NCBI GenBank assembly: GCA_044226045.1
Contig: JBGAHR010000005.1
Location: 62,001-126,000, forward strand
Reading direction: 5' to 3'
Source: Endoryza sp044226045
GTDB lineage: Bacteria; Bacteroidota; Bacteroidia; Chitinophagales; Chitinophagaceae
Length of the DNA stretch: 64,000 nt
Shown: piece by piece, positions 41,754-51,125 of the stretch
How positions within the stretch are numbered: position 1 is the stretch's first letter
Layout: the number at the start of each line of letters is the position of its first letter
Position numbers and translations under genes: made by a program
The notes under the pieces: model-generated
What the model was told of the DNA's origin: nothing
Databases searched by the model: none
What the model saw: only the letters and a program-made list of their open reading frames with translations

Positions 41754-42719
41754 TCAGAAATAAAAAGGCTGAAAACGGAATTTCCCTCCGGAGTTGATCA
41801 TAAGCGAGGGAGCCGGGAATTTAAAAGCATTCAGAATATAGAAGGCTGACTTCAGCCATTTCCGGTTGGTCTTGATTTTCATCCAGTCAATATCGGGCGC
41901 GAGGTAAAACTGTCGAACTCTTGGAATATCTCTCCGATCGAAAATGATATTACCGTTGTCGTCCTTTCCGGTATTATCAAAACCACCAAACATTCCATCC
42001 GCTCCGTAGCCGACAGCAAGGTTTAACCAGGCCGGCCATTTGCTCTCCGGGAAAAAAGAGTGAATATTCGCGCTCAGCCAGTAGGTCTGTCCATTGTAAT
42101 CCTTCAGCATCCGTTCATACCAGCTTTTACCGAAGAGCTTATCGGATCGGTTTTCGAGCAGCGGATCTACATAAGATTTTCGGTGAAAGGAAAACTTGTA
42201 TTGAATTCTTTGCTCCCCCCAGGCCAGTTCCTGTCCAAGGAAAAGCCCTGTACCGAAAGTGTTGGCAGCGATGTCACTCCAGCTCCATCCCCAATTGCTT
42301 GAACGGCCATCCAGGAACTCAATTACCGTTAGAAAAGCAAAACCGGCAGAGGCGCCGGCAATGGCAGACTGTTTCTTGTTTAAACCCGCCCATCTCCAGG
42401 CCGCCATCGACCCGCGGCCCAGGTTGTAAGCGGTCCAGGCATGACCGAACTTATCTGTCTGCAGCCACTCACGACTGTCATCAAAACTCGCCAGGGATTG
42501 TTTGGCGTATCCTTTATACCAGGCTTCATTCAATAAAATCAGTGACCCCGTGTACAAACCCGCATGGGCAGAACCTGTGATCCATAATCTTTTTGACCTT
42601 ACCCGATCCGAGGAAGGCCGGTCAAGACTATCCTGCGCCTTCAGTTGAAGACCGATCAGGATATACAGGCATGATATGAAGGTGGATTTTAGCAATCTGC
42701 AGCAATGGGTATTCATCAA
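41754..42719 (-). CDS. DUF2279 protein (YfiM-like), predicted lipid-facing envelope protein
   Basis: 321-residue exported protein with an N-terminal signal (FISCLYILIGLQLKAQ). The DUF2279 part covers about 45-170: LNEAWYKGYAKQSLASFDDS, WLQTDKFGHAWTAYNLGRG and SNWGWSWSDIAANTFGTGLFLGQ-type text. The rest is Tyr- and Trp-rich with possible beta strands. The function of the family is not known. It is convergent with the phosphoribosyltransferase gene with only 5 bp between stops, and no terminator hairpin is visible there. Confidence 0.8.
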   Translation of the reverse strand: MMNTHCCRLLKSTFISCLYILIGLQLKAQDSLDRPSSDRVRSKRLWITGSAHAGLYTGSLILLNEAWYKGYAKQSLASFDDSREWLQTDKFGHAWTAYNLGRGSMAAWRWAGLNKKQSAIAGASAGFAFLTVIEFLDGRSSNWGWSWSDIAANTFGTGLFLGQELAWGEQRIQYKFSFHRKSYVDPLLENRSDKLFGKSWYERMLKDYNGQTYWLSANIHSFFPESKWPAWLNLAVGYGADGMFGGFDNTGKDDNGNIIFDRRDIPRVRQFYLAPDIDWMKIKTNRKWLKSAFYILNAFKFPAPSLMINSGGKFRFQPFYF

Positions 42720-42856
42720 ACGACGCGAAAAAGGTTTTATGATGGCAAAAATAGGGAAGGCTTAAGGATGTTCTCATTCAATTGGTTTGAATTTCAAAAT
42801 TTTATAACTTTCAGCCTCATTGTCCGGTGTATGTTCACCACTACTAAATCTGCAAT

Positions 42857-44581
42857 ATGGATAAAGCGATTCAAGAAAAAGTCAATACCTGGTTGAGTGG
42901 AAGTTTTGACCAGGAAACCCGCGATGCGGTAAAAAAACTGCAAACAGAAAATGAAAAGGAACTCGCCGACGCATTTTACCGCAACCTCGAATTCGGCACT
43001 GGCGGATTAAGAGGCATTATGGGCGTTGGCACCAATCGGATGAATAAATACACGGTGGGTATGGCCACGCAGGGTTATGCGAACTACCTGAAAAAATCTT
43101 ATCCGGGCGGAGAGGTGAGAGTAGCCATTGCACATGATAGTCGAAACAACAGCCGATTTTTTGCAGAAACAGTAGCAGGCGTTTTTGCGGCCAACGGCAT
43201 CAGGGTGTTTTTGTTTGAAGCATTGAGACCCACTCCCGAACTGAGTTTTGCCATTCGTCATTTGGGATGCCAGGGTGGTGTTGTCTGCACTGCTTCCCAC
43301 AATCCGAAAGAATACAACGGGTATAAAGCTTACTGGAATGATGGCGGACAACTGGTGCCACCTCATGACAAGAATGTTATTACCGAAGTGGAAAAGATAG
43401 GATCGGTCGATGAAGTAAAATGGAAAGGCGGTGAAGAAAACATTCAGATCATCGGAAGGGAACTGGATGAGGCTTATATGAATATGGTGAAGAGCCTCAG
43501 CGTTTATCCCGAAGTGATCGCCCGTCAGCATGATCTCAAGATTGTTTACACACCCATACATGGAACCGGTATCATCCTGGTTCCGGAAGTATTGAAAAGA
43601 TTTGGTTTTACAGATGTTAATATAGTAGCTGAACAGTCCACTCCCGATGGCAATTTCCCCACGGTTCATTATCCCAATCCCGAGGAGAGTGAAGCCATGA
43701 GCATCGGGTTGAAAAAAGCAAAGGAACTCAATGCAGATATTTTGCTGGGTACCGATCCGGATAGCGATCGCGTGGGCATCGGTGTAAAAGACAATAATGG
43801 CGACTGGGTGCTGATGAATGGAAACCAAACTGCCGTATTGGCTTTCAACTACATGATCGAAGCCCGGAAAGCCAAGGGAATAGCCCAGGCCAACGATATG
43901 GTGGTTAAAACCATTGTTACCACGGATATGATTGACCGAATTGCGCATGAAAGCGGCATTAAATGCTACAATGTGCTGACCGGGTTCAAATGGATCGCCG
44001 AGCTTATCAAGGAAAAGGAGGCTACTGAAAATTACGTGGTGGGCGGAGAGGAAAGCTATGGATTGATGATCGGATCCAAAATCCGGGATAAGGATGCGAT
44101 TTCAGCTGTGGCCCTGCTTTGTGAAATGGCCGCTTATGAAAAGGACAAGGGCAGGAGTCTTTTCAGCAAATTGATTGACCTGTATGTACAGAATGGTTTC
44201 TATAAAGAACATTTGATCTCCATTACAAAGAAAGGAATGGATGGTCAGCAGCAGATCGCCGCGATGATGGAATCTTACAGAAGCCAGCCTCCGCAAACCA
44301 TCAATGGTTCTCCGGTGGTGGAATTACTCGATTACGAACTGCGAAAAGGAAAGAACCTGCAGACCGGTGCGGAATGGGAAATCAAATTACCCAAATCGAA
44401 CGTGTTGCAATTTATCCTGGCCGATGGCAGCAAAATATCCGCCCGTCCTTCGGGAACTGAACCCAAGATCAAATTTTATTTCAGCGTTAATACGTCCTTA
44501 TCGGATGCGCGGAACTATGAAAAAGTGAACGCAGAACTCGACAGCCGAATTAAAGGAATCATTCAGGATATGAAATTGTGA
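42857..44581 (+). CDS. Phosphohexomutase (phosphoglucomutase/phosphomannomutase)
   Basis: 574-residue alpha-D-phosphohexomutase, converting glucose-1-phosphate or mannose-1-phosphate to the 6-phosphate for glycogen or envelope sugar synthesis. The phosphoserine loop is TASHNPKEYNGYKAYW (about 145-160), the metal loop DPDSDRVGIG (about 300-309), the sugar loop GGEESYG, and the phosphate-binding end RPSGTEPKIKFY. It is longer than bacterial PMM and closer to the PGM2 group. The start is firm from the family N-terminus. Confidence 0.94.
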   Translation: MDKAIQEKVNTWLSGSFDQETRDAVKKLQTENEKELADAFYRNLEFGTGGLRGIMGVGTNRMNKYTVGMATQGYANYLKKSYPGGEVRVAIAHDSRNNSRFFAETVAGVFAANGIRVFLFEALRPTPELSFAIRHLGCQGGVVCTASHNPKEYNGYKAYWNDGGQLVPPHDKNVITEVEKIGSVDEVKWKGGEENIQIIGRELDEAYMNMVKSLSVYPEVIARQHDLKIVYTPIHGTGIILVPEVLKRFGFTDVNIVAEQSTPDGNFPTVHYPNPEESEAMSIGLKKAKELNADILLGTDPDSDRVGIGVKDNNGDWVLMNGNQTAVLAFNYMIEARKAKGIAQANDMVVKTIVTTDMIDRIAHESGIKCYNVLTGFKWIAELIKEKEATENYVVGGEESYGLMIGSKIRDKDAISAVALLCEMAAYEKDKGRSLFSKLIDLYVQNGFYKEHLISITKKGMDGQQQIAAMMESYRSQPPQTINGSPVVELLDYELRKGKNLQTGAEWEIKLPKSNVLQFILADGSKISARPSGTEPKIKFYFSVNTSLSDARNYEKVNAELDSRIKGIIQDMKL

Positions 44582-44583
44582 TT

Positions 44584-44961
44584 ATGCTCAACTATCTTAA
44601 AAAGTTCCGGGCCTGCTGGTTCGGAACTCTTTTTTTACTGGCAGCCTGCGGCGAAAAGCTCTCCGACAACAGGGCCATCGAACTGGTTCGACTCAACTAC
44701 CGGCAACAAAGTCTGACCGAAGGAGCCGGTTCCTGGTTATTGGATACAGTGGAAATACACAAGATTGAAAAGATTCCCGATTCACTCCCTCAATTCCGGG
44801 TAACCGCTTACACAAGGGGCATATACAGTCTGCCCGTTATAGAAGATGCCCCTCGGGGAGCACGCGAAATATTCTACGACACAGTACAGTTCATTGCCAG
44901 GAAAACCAATCAGTCGTGGTCGGCCCGTAACTGGATTGTAGTCGGTTCGCGACATGAATAG
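44584..44961 (+). CDS. Small lipoprotein of unknown function
   Basis: 125-residue predicted lipoprotein: lipobox LLAACGEK (Cys 22) after a hydrophobic segment. The mature part (DNRAIELVRLNYRQQS, TVEIHKIEKIPDSLPQF, FIARKTNQSWSARNW) looks like a small mixed alpha/beta domain. The ATG at 44584 is used; a GTG at 44578 overlaps the stop of the mutase gene. It is probably co-transcribed with the mutase. No family is recognised. Confidence 0.65.
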   Translation: MLNYLKKFRACWFGTLFLLAACGEKLSDNRAIELVRLNYRQQSLTEGAGSWLLDTVEIHKIEKIPDSLPQFRVTAYTRGIYSLPVIEDAPRGAREIFYDTVQFIARKTNQSWSARNWIVVGSRHE

Positions 44962-45068
44962 TAAAAACTATTTTACGGGTATTTCTTACATTGAAATTAA
45001 CAGTCGTCATGCAGCTATTTGCCCGCCAAAACTGACTGACAAAACAAAAAACACCAAATTAACTGAAC

Positions 45069-45605
45069 ATGAAATTGAAAATCGCCGCTCTGATTATTAT
45101 GACAACGGTTATGGTTAAATCCGTTGATGCCCAAAGCAAAATTGGCCATGTGAGTGTACAGGAAATTGTAAACAATATGCCTGAGTATAAAGCAGCCCTA
45201 ACCGAGCTCGACGACTTTGAAAAAGCATTAATTGACCTGGGCAAAGAATATAATCGGGAATACAATCGCCAGGACAGCCTTTTTGCCGCAGATTCGTCTA
45301 AATGGACACCGGCCATGAAAGAGGTAAAAAGAAAGGAATTGAATGCCGCTTATCTGAAAGTGCTCAACTTCAACCAGGATGCGCAAAATCAAATGAATCA
45401 GAAAGAACAGCAGCTGCTGGCCCCTGTTCAGCAGAAAGCTATTCAGACCGCCCAACTGGTAGCCAAAGAAAACGGTTATGCCTATGTGCTTCCGAAAGAG
45501 CAGTTGATTGCCTTTCCGGCTTCGGAAGATATTTTACCACTGGTGTTGAAAAAGCTGAACATTACACCTCCGGCCTCGACCAACCCGGCTCCTAAAAAGA
45601 ATTAA
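45069..45605 (+). CDS. OmpH/Skp family periplasmic chaperone
   Basis: 178-residue exported protein with signal peptide MTTVMVKSVDAQ. The body is the typical OmpH coiled coil (YKAALTELDDFEKALIDLGK, then KMNQKEQQLLAPVQQKAIQ-type heptads), followed by the short conserved end YAYVLPKEQLIAF. These proteins carry unfolded outer-membrane proteins across the periplasm. It is monocistronic and closed by a strong terminator. Confidence 0.9.
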   Translation: MKLKIAALIIMTTVMVKSVDAQSKIGHVSVQEIVNNMPEYKAALTELDDFEKALIDLGKEYNREYNRQDSLFAADSSKWTPAMKEVKRKELNAAYLKVLNFNQDAQNQMNQKEQQLLAPVQQKAIQTAQLVAKENGYAYVLPKEQLIAFPASEDILPLVLKKLNITPPASTNPAPKKN

Positions 45606-45611
45606 TCTGAA

Positions 45612-45640
45612 AACGCAGCCTGGTGCTGCGTTTTTTATTT
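45612..45640 (+). terminator. Terminator after ompH
   Basis: AACGCAGC/GCTGCGTT stem, 5-nt loop, followed by eight T residues and then ATTT. The tail overlaps the end of the convergent gene. Confidence 0.9.
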
Positions 45641-46225
45641 GATCCATTTGGGAAAGATCAAAGGAACCTGACGGCGGTAGTTTCGGTAGACTTGTCCAAA
45701 ACGTTTTTCGAGTTTCTTTTCTTCGAGACCGATTCCAACCAGGGTATACAAGGTAATCGCGAGATTCATGACCAGTATCGACCAGTATGGAAATACAAGC
45801 CATCCTCCCCATATAAAGGCAAAAGTACCCAGGTACAGGGGATGTCTTACGTATTGATGTATCCCAGAAATATGTAATGGCTGAACTGTTTCGCCATTTT
45901 CTTCAGTGTACAGACCGCTCAGATCCGGAAAATATTTACGGATACTCAACAGCATGAGCAGGATACCTGCGCCGGCAATTATTGCGCCTACGAGAATAGT
46001 GGTGGTAGTCGAAGTAAATATTTGGGGAGACCTGATCTGCCCTTGGTACCAAAGAATAGCAACAAGGGCCAGTAGTGAAAAAAGGTTATAGTAAAGGCGA
46101 TAAAACCTGAAGAGCTTTCCTATTCGATCGGCAAACCATTTTTTCACCCGGTCATCGGCCAATACGCTATGCAAAAAGCCATAGAGCAGCCACACAAGGG
46201 CCAGTATGATATGGTTCAATAACAT
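45635..46225 (-). CDS. NnrU/isoprenylcysteine methyltransferase-like membrane protein
   Basis: 196-residue membrane protein with five or six hydrophobic segments. The C-terminal half has the phospholipid/isoprenylcysteine methyltransferase pattern: GIHQYVRHPLYLGTFAFIWG (about 122-141) and IGLEEKKLEKRFGQVYRNYR. The N-terminal half (LLYGFLHSVLADDRVKKWF) resembles NnrU. The methyl acceptor is unknown. It stands alone, convergent with ompH and 31 bp upstream of the PQQ dehydrogenase stop. Confidence 0.78.
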   Translation of the reverse strand: MLLNHIILALVWLLYGFLHSVLADDRVKKWFADRIGKLFRFYRLYYNLFSLLALVAILWYQGQIRSPQIFTSTTTTILVGAIIAGAGILLMLLSIRKYFPDLSGLYTEENGETVQPLHISGIHQYVRHPLYLGTFAFIWGGWLVFPYWSILVMNLAITLYTLVGIGLEEKKLEKRFGQVYRNYRRQVPLIFPKWIK

Positions 46226-46256
46226 CAGCGGAAATTGCTAAATAATGATGCCAGCT

Positions 46257-48434
46257 TTACTTACCTTTTTCGGGTAAGGTAAAAGCAAGGTATTGGTCGC
46301 CGGCCAGCGTTCCCAGCTTACCGCCTCCGCAGGCAATCACCAGGTATTGGCGGCCATTCCATTCATACACGGAAGGAGTGGCAAAGGCGGGAGCGGGTAA
46401 CTGATATTCCCAAAGCAGTTTGCCCGTGAATTTATTGAAAGCCCGCAACATTCCATCTCTGGCGGCTCCAATGAATACCAGGCCACCGGCGGTTACCACG
46501 GGTCCTCCATAATTTTCGGTGCCGGTGGGCGGTATGCCTTTTGCTTTCAGCTCCGGGTATTCGCCCAAAGGGATCTGCCATTTGATCTCTCCTTTATTCA
46601 GGTCGATGGCATTGAGTGTGCCCCAGGGCGGACTGATGGCGGGTAATCCTTCCGGGCTTAGAAATTTAAAATATCCGGTCATCCGATAGGGCATGATATC
46701 CGCACTATCGATCTTTTTAACAGGGGGTATAAACGGCTTTTTCTGCGCACTTTTATTGTCGAGTATGAATGAGGCTATCGCTGATTTTTCTGATTCGCTC
46801 AACCGGTTAAAGGCCGGCATCATTCTTCGCCCACTGTTCAACAACTCAATTACAGATTGATCGGTATAACGTGCCTGAATGTTTTGCAGGGCGGGATAAT
46901 TACCGGATCCTTTTCGGTCAGCGCCATGACAGCCGGAGCAATTGTTGATGAATAAGCGTTGTCCTGCCTGTCCCAGGTTTTCTTTCTTCGGCAATTCTTC
47001 TTTGCGATCGACCAACTGTAATCGCCAGGCCATTTCATTGGCATTTACATACAGCAAGCCGGTTTCCGGGTCAAAGGCAGGGCCTCCCCATTCAGCGCCA
47101 CCATCATAACCCGGAAAAACAAGCGAAGGCTTTTTACCTGGTGGCGTGTACATATTACCGTAACGATGTTCGCCATACAATTTCTTTACTGCTGCTTTGG
47201 ATGAGTCTGGCAAATATGGATTGATATCATTATCGGTTAATGTTTGCCTTACAAACGGTGCCGGCTTTACCGGTATCGGTTGTGTGGGCCATACTTTTTC
47301 ACCGTCTAATTCGGAAACCGTGTCAACAGGAACCTCACGGATTTCAAACACCGGTTTGCCGGTTTCGCGTTCAAATACATATACCATCCCGTTCTTGGTG
47401 GGTTGAGCAACGGCATCTATTGCCTTGCCATCGATGTGTAAAGTAACCAGGGCAGGAGGGGTGGGCAGGTCTTTATCCCACAAATCGTGATGCACGAATT
47501 GAAAATGCCAGATTCTCTTCCCGGTGGAAGCCTGCAACGCGATCAGGCTGTTGGCAAAGAGGTTGGAACCTTTTCTTTTCCCTCCATAAAAATCAAAGGA
47601 GGCCGACCCTGTCGGAACGAACAATATCCCTCTCTTCTCATCCAGGGCAAAACCACTCCAGGCATTGGCGCCACCGATATGCTTGTAGTTGGTGGAATCT
47701 TCCCAGGTTTCATATCCAAATTCACCGGGTTGTGGAATGGTATGAAATATCCAGATGAGCTTGCCGGTTCGTACATCAAATGCACGTATATGCCCGGGGG
47801 CAGAAGGAGGAGCTTCATCCACCCTTGTTCCGAGGATAATCAAATCCTGGTATACCGTTCCGGGGGAGGTATTGACAACAAACAGATCAGACACTTCCCG
47901 TCCCAGTCCTTCATGTAAATCGATTGAGCCATGATCTCCGAAGCCGGTTATGGGATGACCGGTCTTTGCGTCGACTGCATAGGTCCTGGAGCCAGCTGTA
48001 AAAAATATTCTCCGATCGTTTTTTCCGTCCGTCCAGTAGGCAACTCCGCGGCTGTTGATCATAATGTGATAGGCAGCACGGTAAGCATCGAAATCTGTTC
48101 TGGCATTGGGATCAAACAACCAGACCTGTTTTCCTGTACCCGCCTCTACTGCAAATAATTTCATCTGCGGAGTTACTCCATACAACAAGCCATCCACCAT
48201 AATGGGATTACATTGTATTTGCGAATGGTTGGCGGTATCAGCATCCTGGCTGCTGTAAGTCCAGGCCAGCGTCAGCTGACCTACATTGGAGGTATCAATT
48301 TGCTGAAGGGAGGAGTAGCGAATCATTTCCGGCGATCCGCCATAGGCCGACCAGGTGGTATATGTTTTTCTGGCAGATGGCTGGCAGCTGACAATAAAAC
48401 CGAGCAGCACAGCAGCCGCGAATATTCTTTTCAT
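46257..48434 (-). CDS. PQQ-dependent dehydrogenase lipoprotein with cytochrome c insert
   Basis: 725-residue quinoprotein dehydrogenase that oxidises a sugar or alcohol in the periplasm using pyrroloquinoline quinone. Lipobox IVSC (Cys 17) makes it a lipoprotein. Eight-bladed propeller motifs are spread through the chain (TLAWTYSSQDADTANHSQIQ, LYVNANEMAWRLQL, KLLWEYQLPAPAFATPSVYE). A heme-c site, CSGCH, at about residues 495-499, with a Met in RRMMPAF, lies inside the propeller between blades, not at the end. Electrons would pass from PQQ to that heme. The substrate is not known, and no pqq synthesis genes are in the window. Confidence 0.9.
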   Translation of the reverse strand: MKRIFAAAVLLGFIVSCQPSARKTYTTWSAYGGSPEMIRYSSLQQIDTSNVGQLTLAWTYSSQDADTANHSQIQCNPIMVDGLLYGVTPQMKLFAVEAGTGKQVWLFDPNARTDFDAYRAAYHIMINSRGVAYWTDGKNDRRIFFTAGSRTYAVDAKTGHPITGFGDHGSIDLHEGLGREVSDLFVVNTSPGTVYQDLIILGTRVDEAPPSAPGHIRAFDVRTGKLIWIFHTIPQPGEFGYETWEDSTNYKHIGGANAWSGFALDEKRGILFVPTGSASFDFYGGKRKGSNLFANSLIALQASTGKRIWHFQFVHHDLWDKDLPTPPALVTLHIDGKAIDAVAQPTKNGMVYVFERETGKPVFEIREVPVDTVSELDGEKVWPTQPIPVKPAPFVRQTLTDNDINPYLPDSSKAAVKKLYGEHRYGNMYTPPGKKPSLVFPGYDGGAEWGGPAFDPETGLLYVNANEMAWRLQLVDRKEELPKKENLGQAGQRLFINNCSGCHGADRKGSGNYPALQNIQARYTDQSVIELLNSGRRMMPAFNRLSESEKSAIASFILDNKSAQKKPFIPPVKKIDSADIMPYRMTGYFKFLSPEGLPAISPPWGTLNAIDLNKGEIKWQIPLGEYPELKAKGIPPTGTENYGGPVVTAGGLVFIGAARDGMLRAFNKFTGKLLWEYQLPAPAFATPSVYEWNGRQYLVIACGGGKLGTLAGDQYLAFTLPEKGK

Positions 48435-48502
48435 TGGCAGTCGTTTTGATTCGATGGATGCGATCTGTTCTCACTATTGATATCTCCTCAACTAAAACTC
48501 CT

Positions 48503-48535
48503 TAAAAAAAAGAATGGATGATTGCTCATCCATTC
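48503..48535 (-). terminator. Terminator after the broken oxidoreductase gene
   Basis: Arms GAATGGATGA and TCATCCATTC, perfectly paired over 10 bp with a TTGC-type loop and a run of eight T residues on the minus strand. Confidence 0.88.
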
Positions 48536-48553
48536 CTCGATAGTTCTCTATAA

Positions 48554-49682
48554 TCAGTTCAGGACTTTTTCTGATATTTTACCGGTTTGTTTGTTTTTCA
48601 GGATCACTTTTTTTGCGCCGTAGTGAGTAACCTCTTCTTTCACCAGGTAATGATCTTTGTCGTATTCGGTGAGATGTGAGTCTTTCGAAACACCCACTCT
48701 TCCCCGCCATATTTCCAGGTTAACCGGTTCCCATTGTTTGGATTTCACGGATCGATAGGCAGCATCGAGCACACAGTTTACCACATATCCGTCATAAAAT
48801 GTTTCCTTGGGAGCTTTGCCGGTTTCCATGGAATTGAACATGTCCATGAACATGTGATTATAACCCAGTTCATTCAGTTCATCTCCCACGGGGAAGAGCC
48901 AGCCGCTATTGCTTTCGGCTTTCTCCGCTACGTAATCAGCGCCCTTTCCTGTAGTAAACATATCAAAACCGGTTCTTAAAAAACTGTTGATCCAGATGGT
49001 GCCTTCTGTTCCCATTACTTCATCCCGGAGATCCAGCCCGCCGCGGAAAGTCCAGCTTACTTCAAACTGGGCGATCGCTCCGTTTTCGTATTTAATGAGA
49101 CCAATGGCATGATCCTCTGCATCGATGGGTTTCACCTGAGTATCGGCCCAGCACATGACCTCAACAGGTTTGATATCTTTTCCGATATAGCTCCGCGTGA
49201 TTTCCACGCAATGACAGCCCAAATCAAGGATACAACCACCACCGGCCTGTTCGATATCCCAGAACCAGTCGCTGTGCGGGCCAGGATGGGTTTCGCGAGA
49301 TTTGGCCCAGAGTATTCTGCCCAATGCACCGTTCTTTACGCTTTCATGTGCCTTGATGAATTTGGGTGTATACACCAGGTCTTCCAGGTAGCCATTGAAG
49401 ATTCCGGCCTTTTCCACCGCCTCGAGCATACGTTTTGCTTCTTCCCCATTTCTTCCGAGTGGTTTAGTGGTGATCACTGCTTTTTTATGTTTGCAACACA
49501 GCATTACAGCCTGTTCATGCAGGTTATTGGGAAGGGAAATGCAGGTAATCGGCTGCAAATTTTTTTGCACTTTCTTCCCGACGGGAATAGATGCTCACAA
49601 TCTTATCCTTGCTTCTGTATCCCTGCAGCGAATCGGCATAAAAACGGCCAATAAAACCGGAGCCGAGCATTGAAATTTTCAT
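48554..49682 (-). pseudogene. Gfo/Idh/MocA oxidoreductase broken by an internal deletion
   Basis: The gene begins at 49682 with a normal N-terminus (MKISMLGSGFIGRFYADSLQ, Rossmann motif GSGFIG) and reads to KKFAADY, then hits a stop at 49524. A second frame carries the rest of the family protein from CISLPNNLHEQAVML to the end at 48554, including EDLVYTPKF and WFWDIEQAGGGCILDLGCH. In this family about 20-28 residues should lie between FAADY and CISLPNN; here they are missing and the frame is shifted. The dinucleotide-binding half is thus cut off from the catalytic half. The alternative, a 338-residue protein from a GTG inside the wrong frame, would lack the Rossmann fold and be inactive. Confidence 0.8.
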
Positions 49683-49727
49683 ATCCGTATTTTTATATGA
49701 GTTATTATATTGAATAATTTTTCTTGT

Positions 49728-50939
49728 TTAAGCTGCCACCTGTTTGGCTGTCTTTTGATTATCGCGGAAGAACAGCAGGAAAAAAACCAGAACGGCAACC
49801 GCGATTCCGGCAGGAACCATCCACACACTTCTCCAGTTCACTATTTTTTCAACGGTATAAAAATCCTTCACATAACCAGATAACAATGTACCGATCCACA
49901 TACCAATACCATAGGTGGCCATTGTAATCATTCCCTGCGCCGAACTTTGAATACTGACCGGAGCCTTGCTGTCCGTATAGATCTGTCCGGTTACGAAGAA
50001 GAAGTCAAAACAAACGCCGTGAAGAATAATGCCCGCAAATAGCATCCAGAGTCCGGTATCGGCATTACCATAACCGAAGAAGAGAAATCGGACTGCCCAT
50101 GCGATCATTCCGACTGCAATCATCCATTTCACGCCCAGTCGCCTGAAGCAAAATGGAATCAGTAAAATAAAAGCCGCTTCCGAAAACTGGCCGTAAGTCA
50201 TGCTGCTGGCTACATTCTCCATTCCTGCTTCGGTGAGGTACAGATTGGTAAGACTGTAATAGAATGACAGGGGAATACAAATCAGAATGGAAGAGATAAA
50301 GAAAACGACAAACGATCTGTCTTTGAATAATACGAAGGCATCCGCTCCGAGTATCTGTGCAAAAGTAGTTTTGGTTCCTTTTGATTTTGGAGGAGTGCTC
50401 GGAAGAAAAAAACTCAATAAACCCAATGCGGCAGAAGCTACTGCCGCCATTTTAAAGGTAAATGCCAGCTCCTGGGTTTCTATCTTGAATACTTTATCGA
50501 TTAACCATCCTGTTGCGATCCAACCAATTGTTCCCAGCACCCTGATAGAAGGGAATTCTTTGCTTGGGTCGTTCATTTGACGGAAAGCAACTGAATTTGC
50601 CAAAGCAAGTGTGGGAGCATACAGTAAAGAATATACCAGTAACACCCAATAAAAACTGTCCTTATCGATCCTGGTCAGGTAAAACAACAAAACAGCTCCT
50701 GCCAGGTGAAGTACGCCCAATACCTTTTGTGCCGCAAAGAACTTGTCCGCAATCATTCCCACAAAAAACGGAGAAATGATGGTGGCAATGGCCATCGCAC
50801 TATAAGCTGCCCCTACCTGAACGCCGCTAGCCCCTAACACTTTATCGAGATAGGTTCCCATCGTCACGTACCAGGCTCCCCAGATAAAAAACTCAAGAAA
50901 CATTAATACGGAAAGCTGGATGCGGGTTGTCATTTTCAT
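49728..50939 (-). CDS. MFS transporter of the nucleoside:H+ symporter family
   Basis: 403-residue permease with twelve hydrophobic segments. MFLEFFIWGAWYVTMGTYL at the start, ALANSVAFRQMNDPSKEFPS with IRVLGTIGWIATGW, and the gap of a long central loop fit the NupG-like nucleoside symporter group. It is followed by the broken Gfo/Idh gene on the same strand with a 45-bp gap, so the pair may have formed one sugar or nucleoside catabolic operon. The substrate is unproven. Confidence 0.85.
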   Translation of the reverse strand: MKMTTRIQLSVLMFLEFFIWGAWYVTMGTYLDKVLGASGVQVGAAYSAMAIATIISPFFVGMIADKFFAAQKVLGVLHLAGAVLLFYLTRIDKDSFYWVLLVYSLLYAPTLALANSVAFRQMNDPSKEFPSIRVLGTIGWIATGWLIDKVFKIETQELAFTFKMAAVASAALGLLSFFLPSTPPKSKGTKTTFAQILGADAFVLFKDRSFVVFFISSILICIPLSFYYSLTNLYLTEAGMENVASSMTYGQFSEAAFILLIPFCFRRLGVKWMIAVGMIAWAVRFLFFGYGNADTGLWMLFAGIILHGVCFDFFFVTGQIYTDSKAPVSIQSSAQGMITMATYGIGMWIGTLLSGYVKDFYTVEKIVNWRSVWMVPAGIAVAVLVFFLLFFRDNQKTAKQVAA

Positions 50940-51125
50940 ATAGCAGTAGTGTTTTTATTGTTGGGTGGGGAAATTACAAACAAATTGGTATTGATCTGTA
51001 ACCGTTGAAAAAATGTAGATAAGGATACAGGTATTTTTTTCCCGATTGGCTGACTCTCGCTACGCAATCGTTTTTCCTGATATTACCTGAAATCCATTTA
51101 CTTTGCCAACACAGAATTGCTTGCC

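Noticed and set aside
43007..43948. 313-residue minus-strand open frame inside the phosphohexomutase gene
   Set aside because: Antisense to conserved active-site motifs and without any recognisable domain.
44578..44583. GTG start overlapping the mutase stop
   Set aside because: The ATG two codons later is a better start and leaves the lipoprotein signal complete.
48554..49570. Intact 338-residue oxidoreductase starting at 49570
   Set aside because: The first residues (QKNLQPIT) are the wrong frame of the KKFAADY segment, and the Rossmann motif lies in the other frame upstream.
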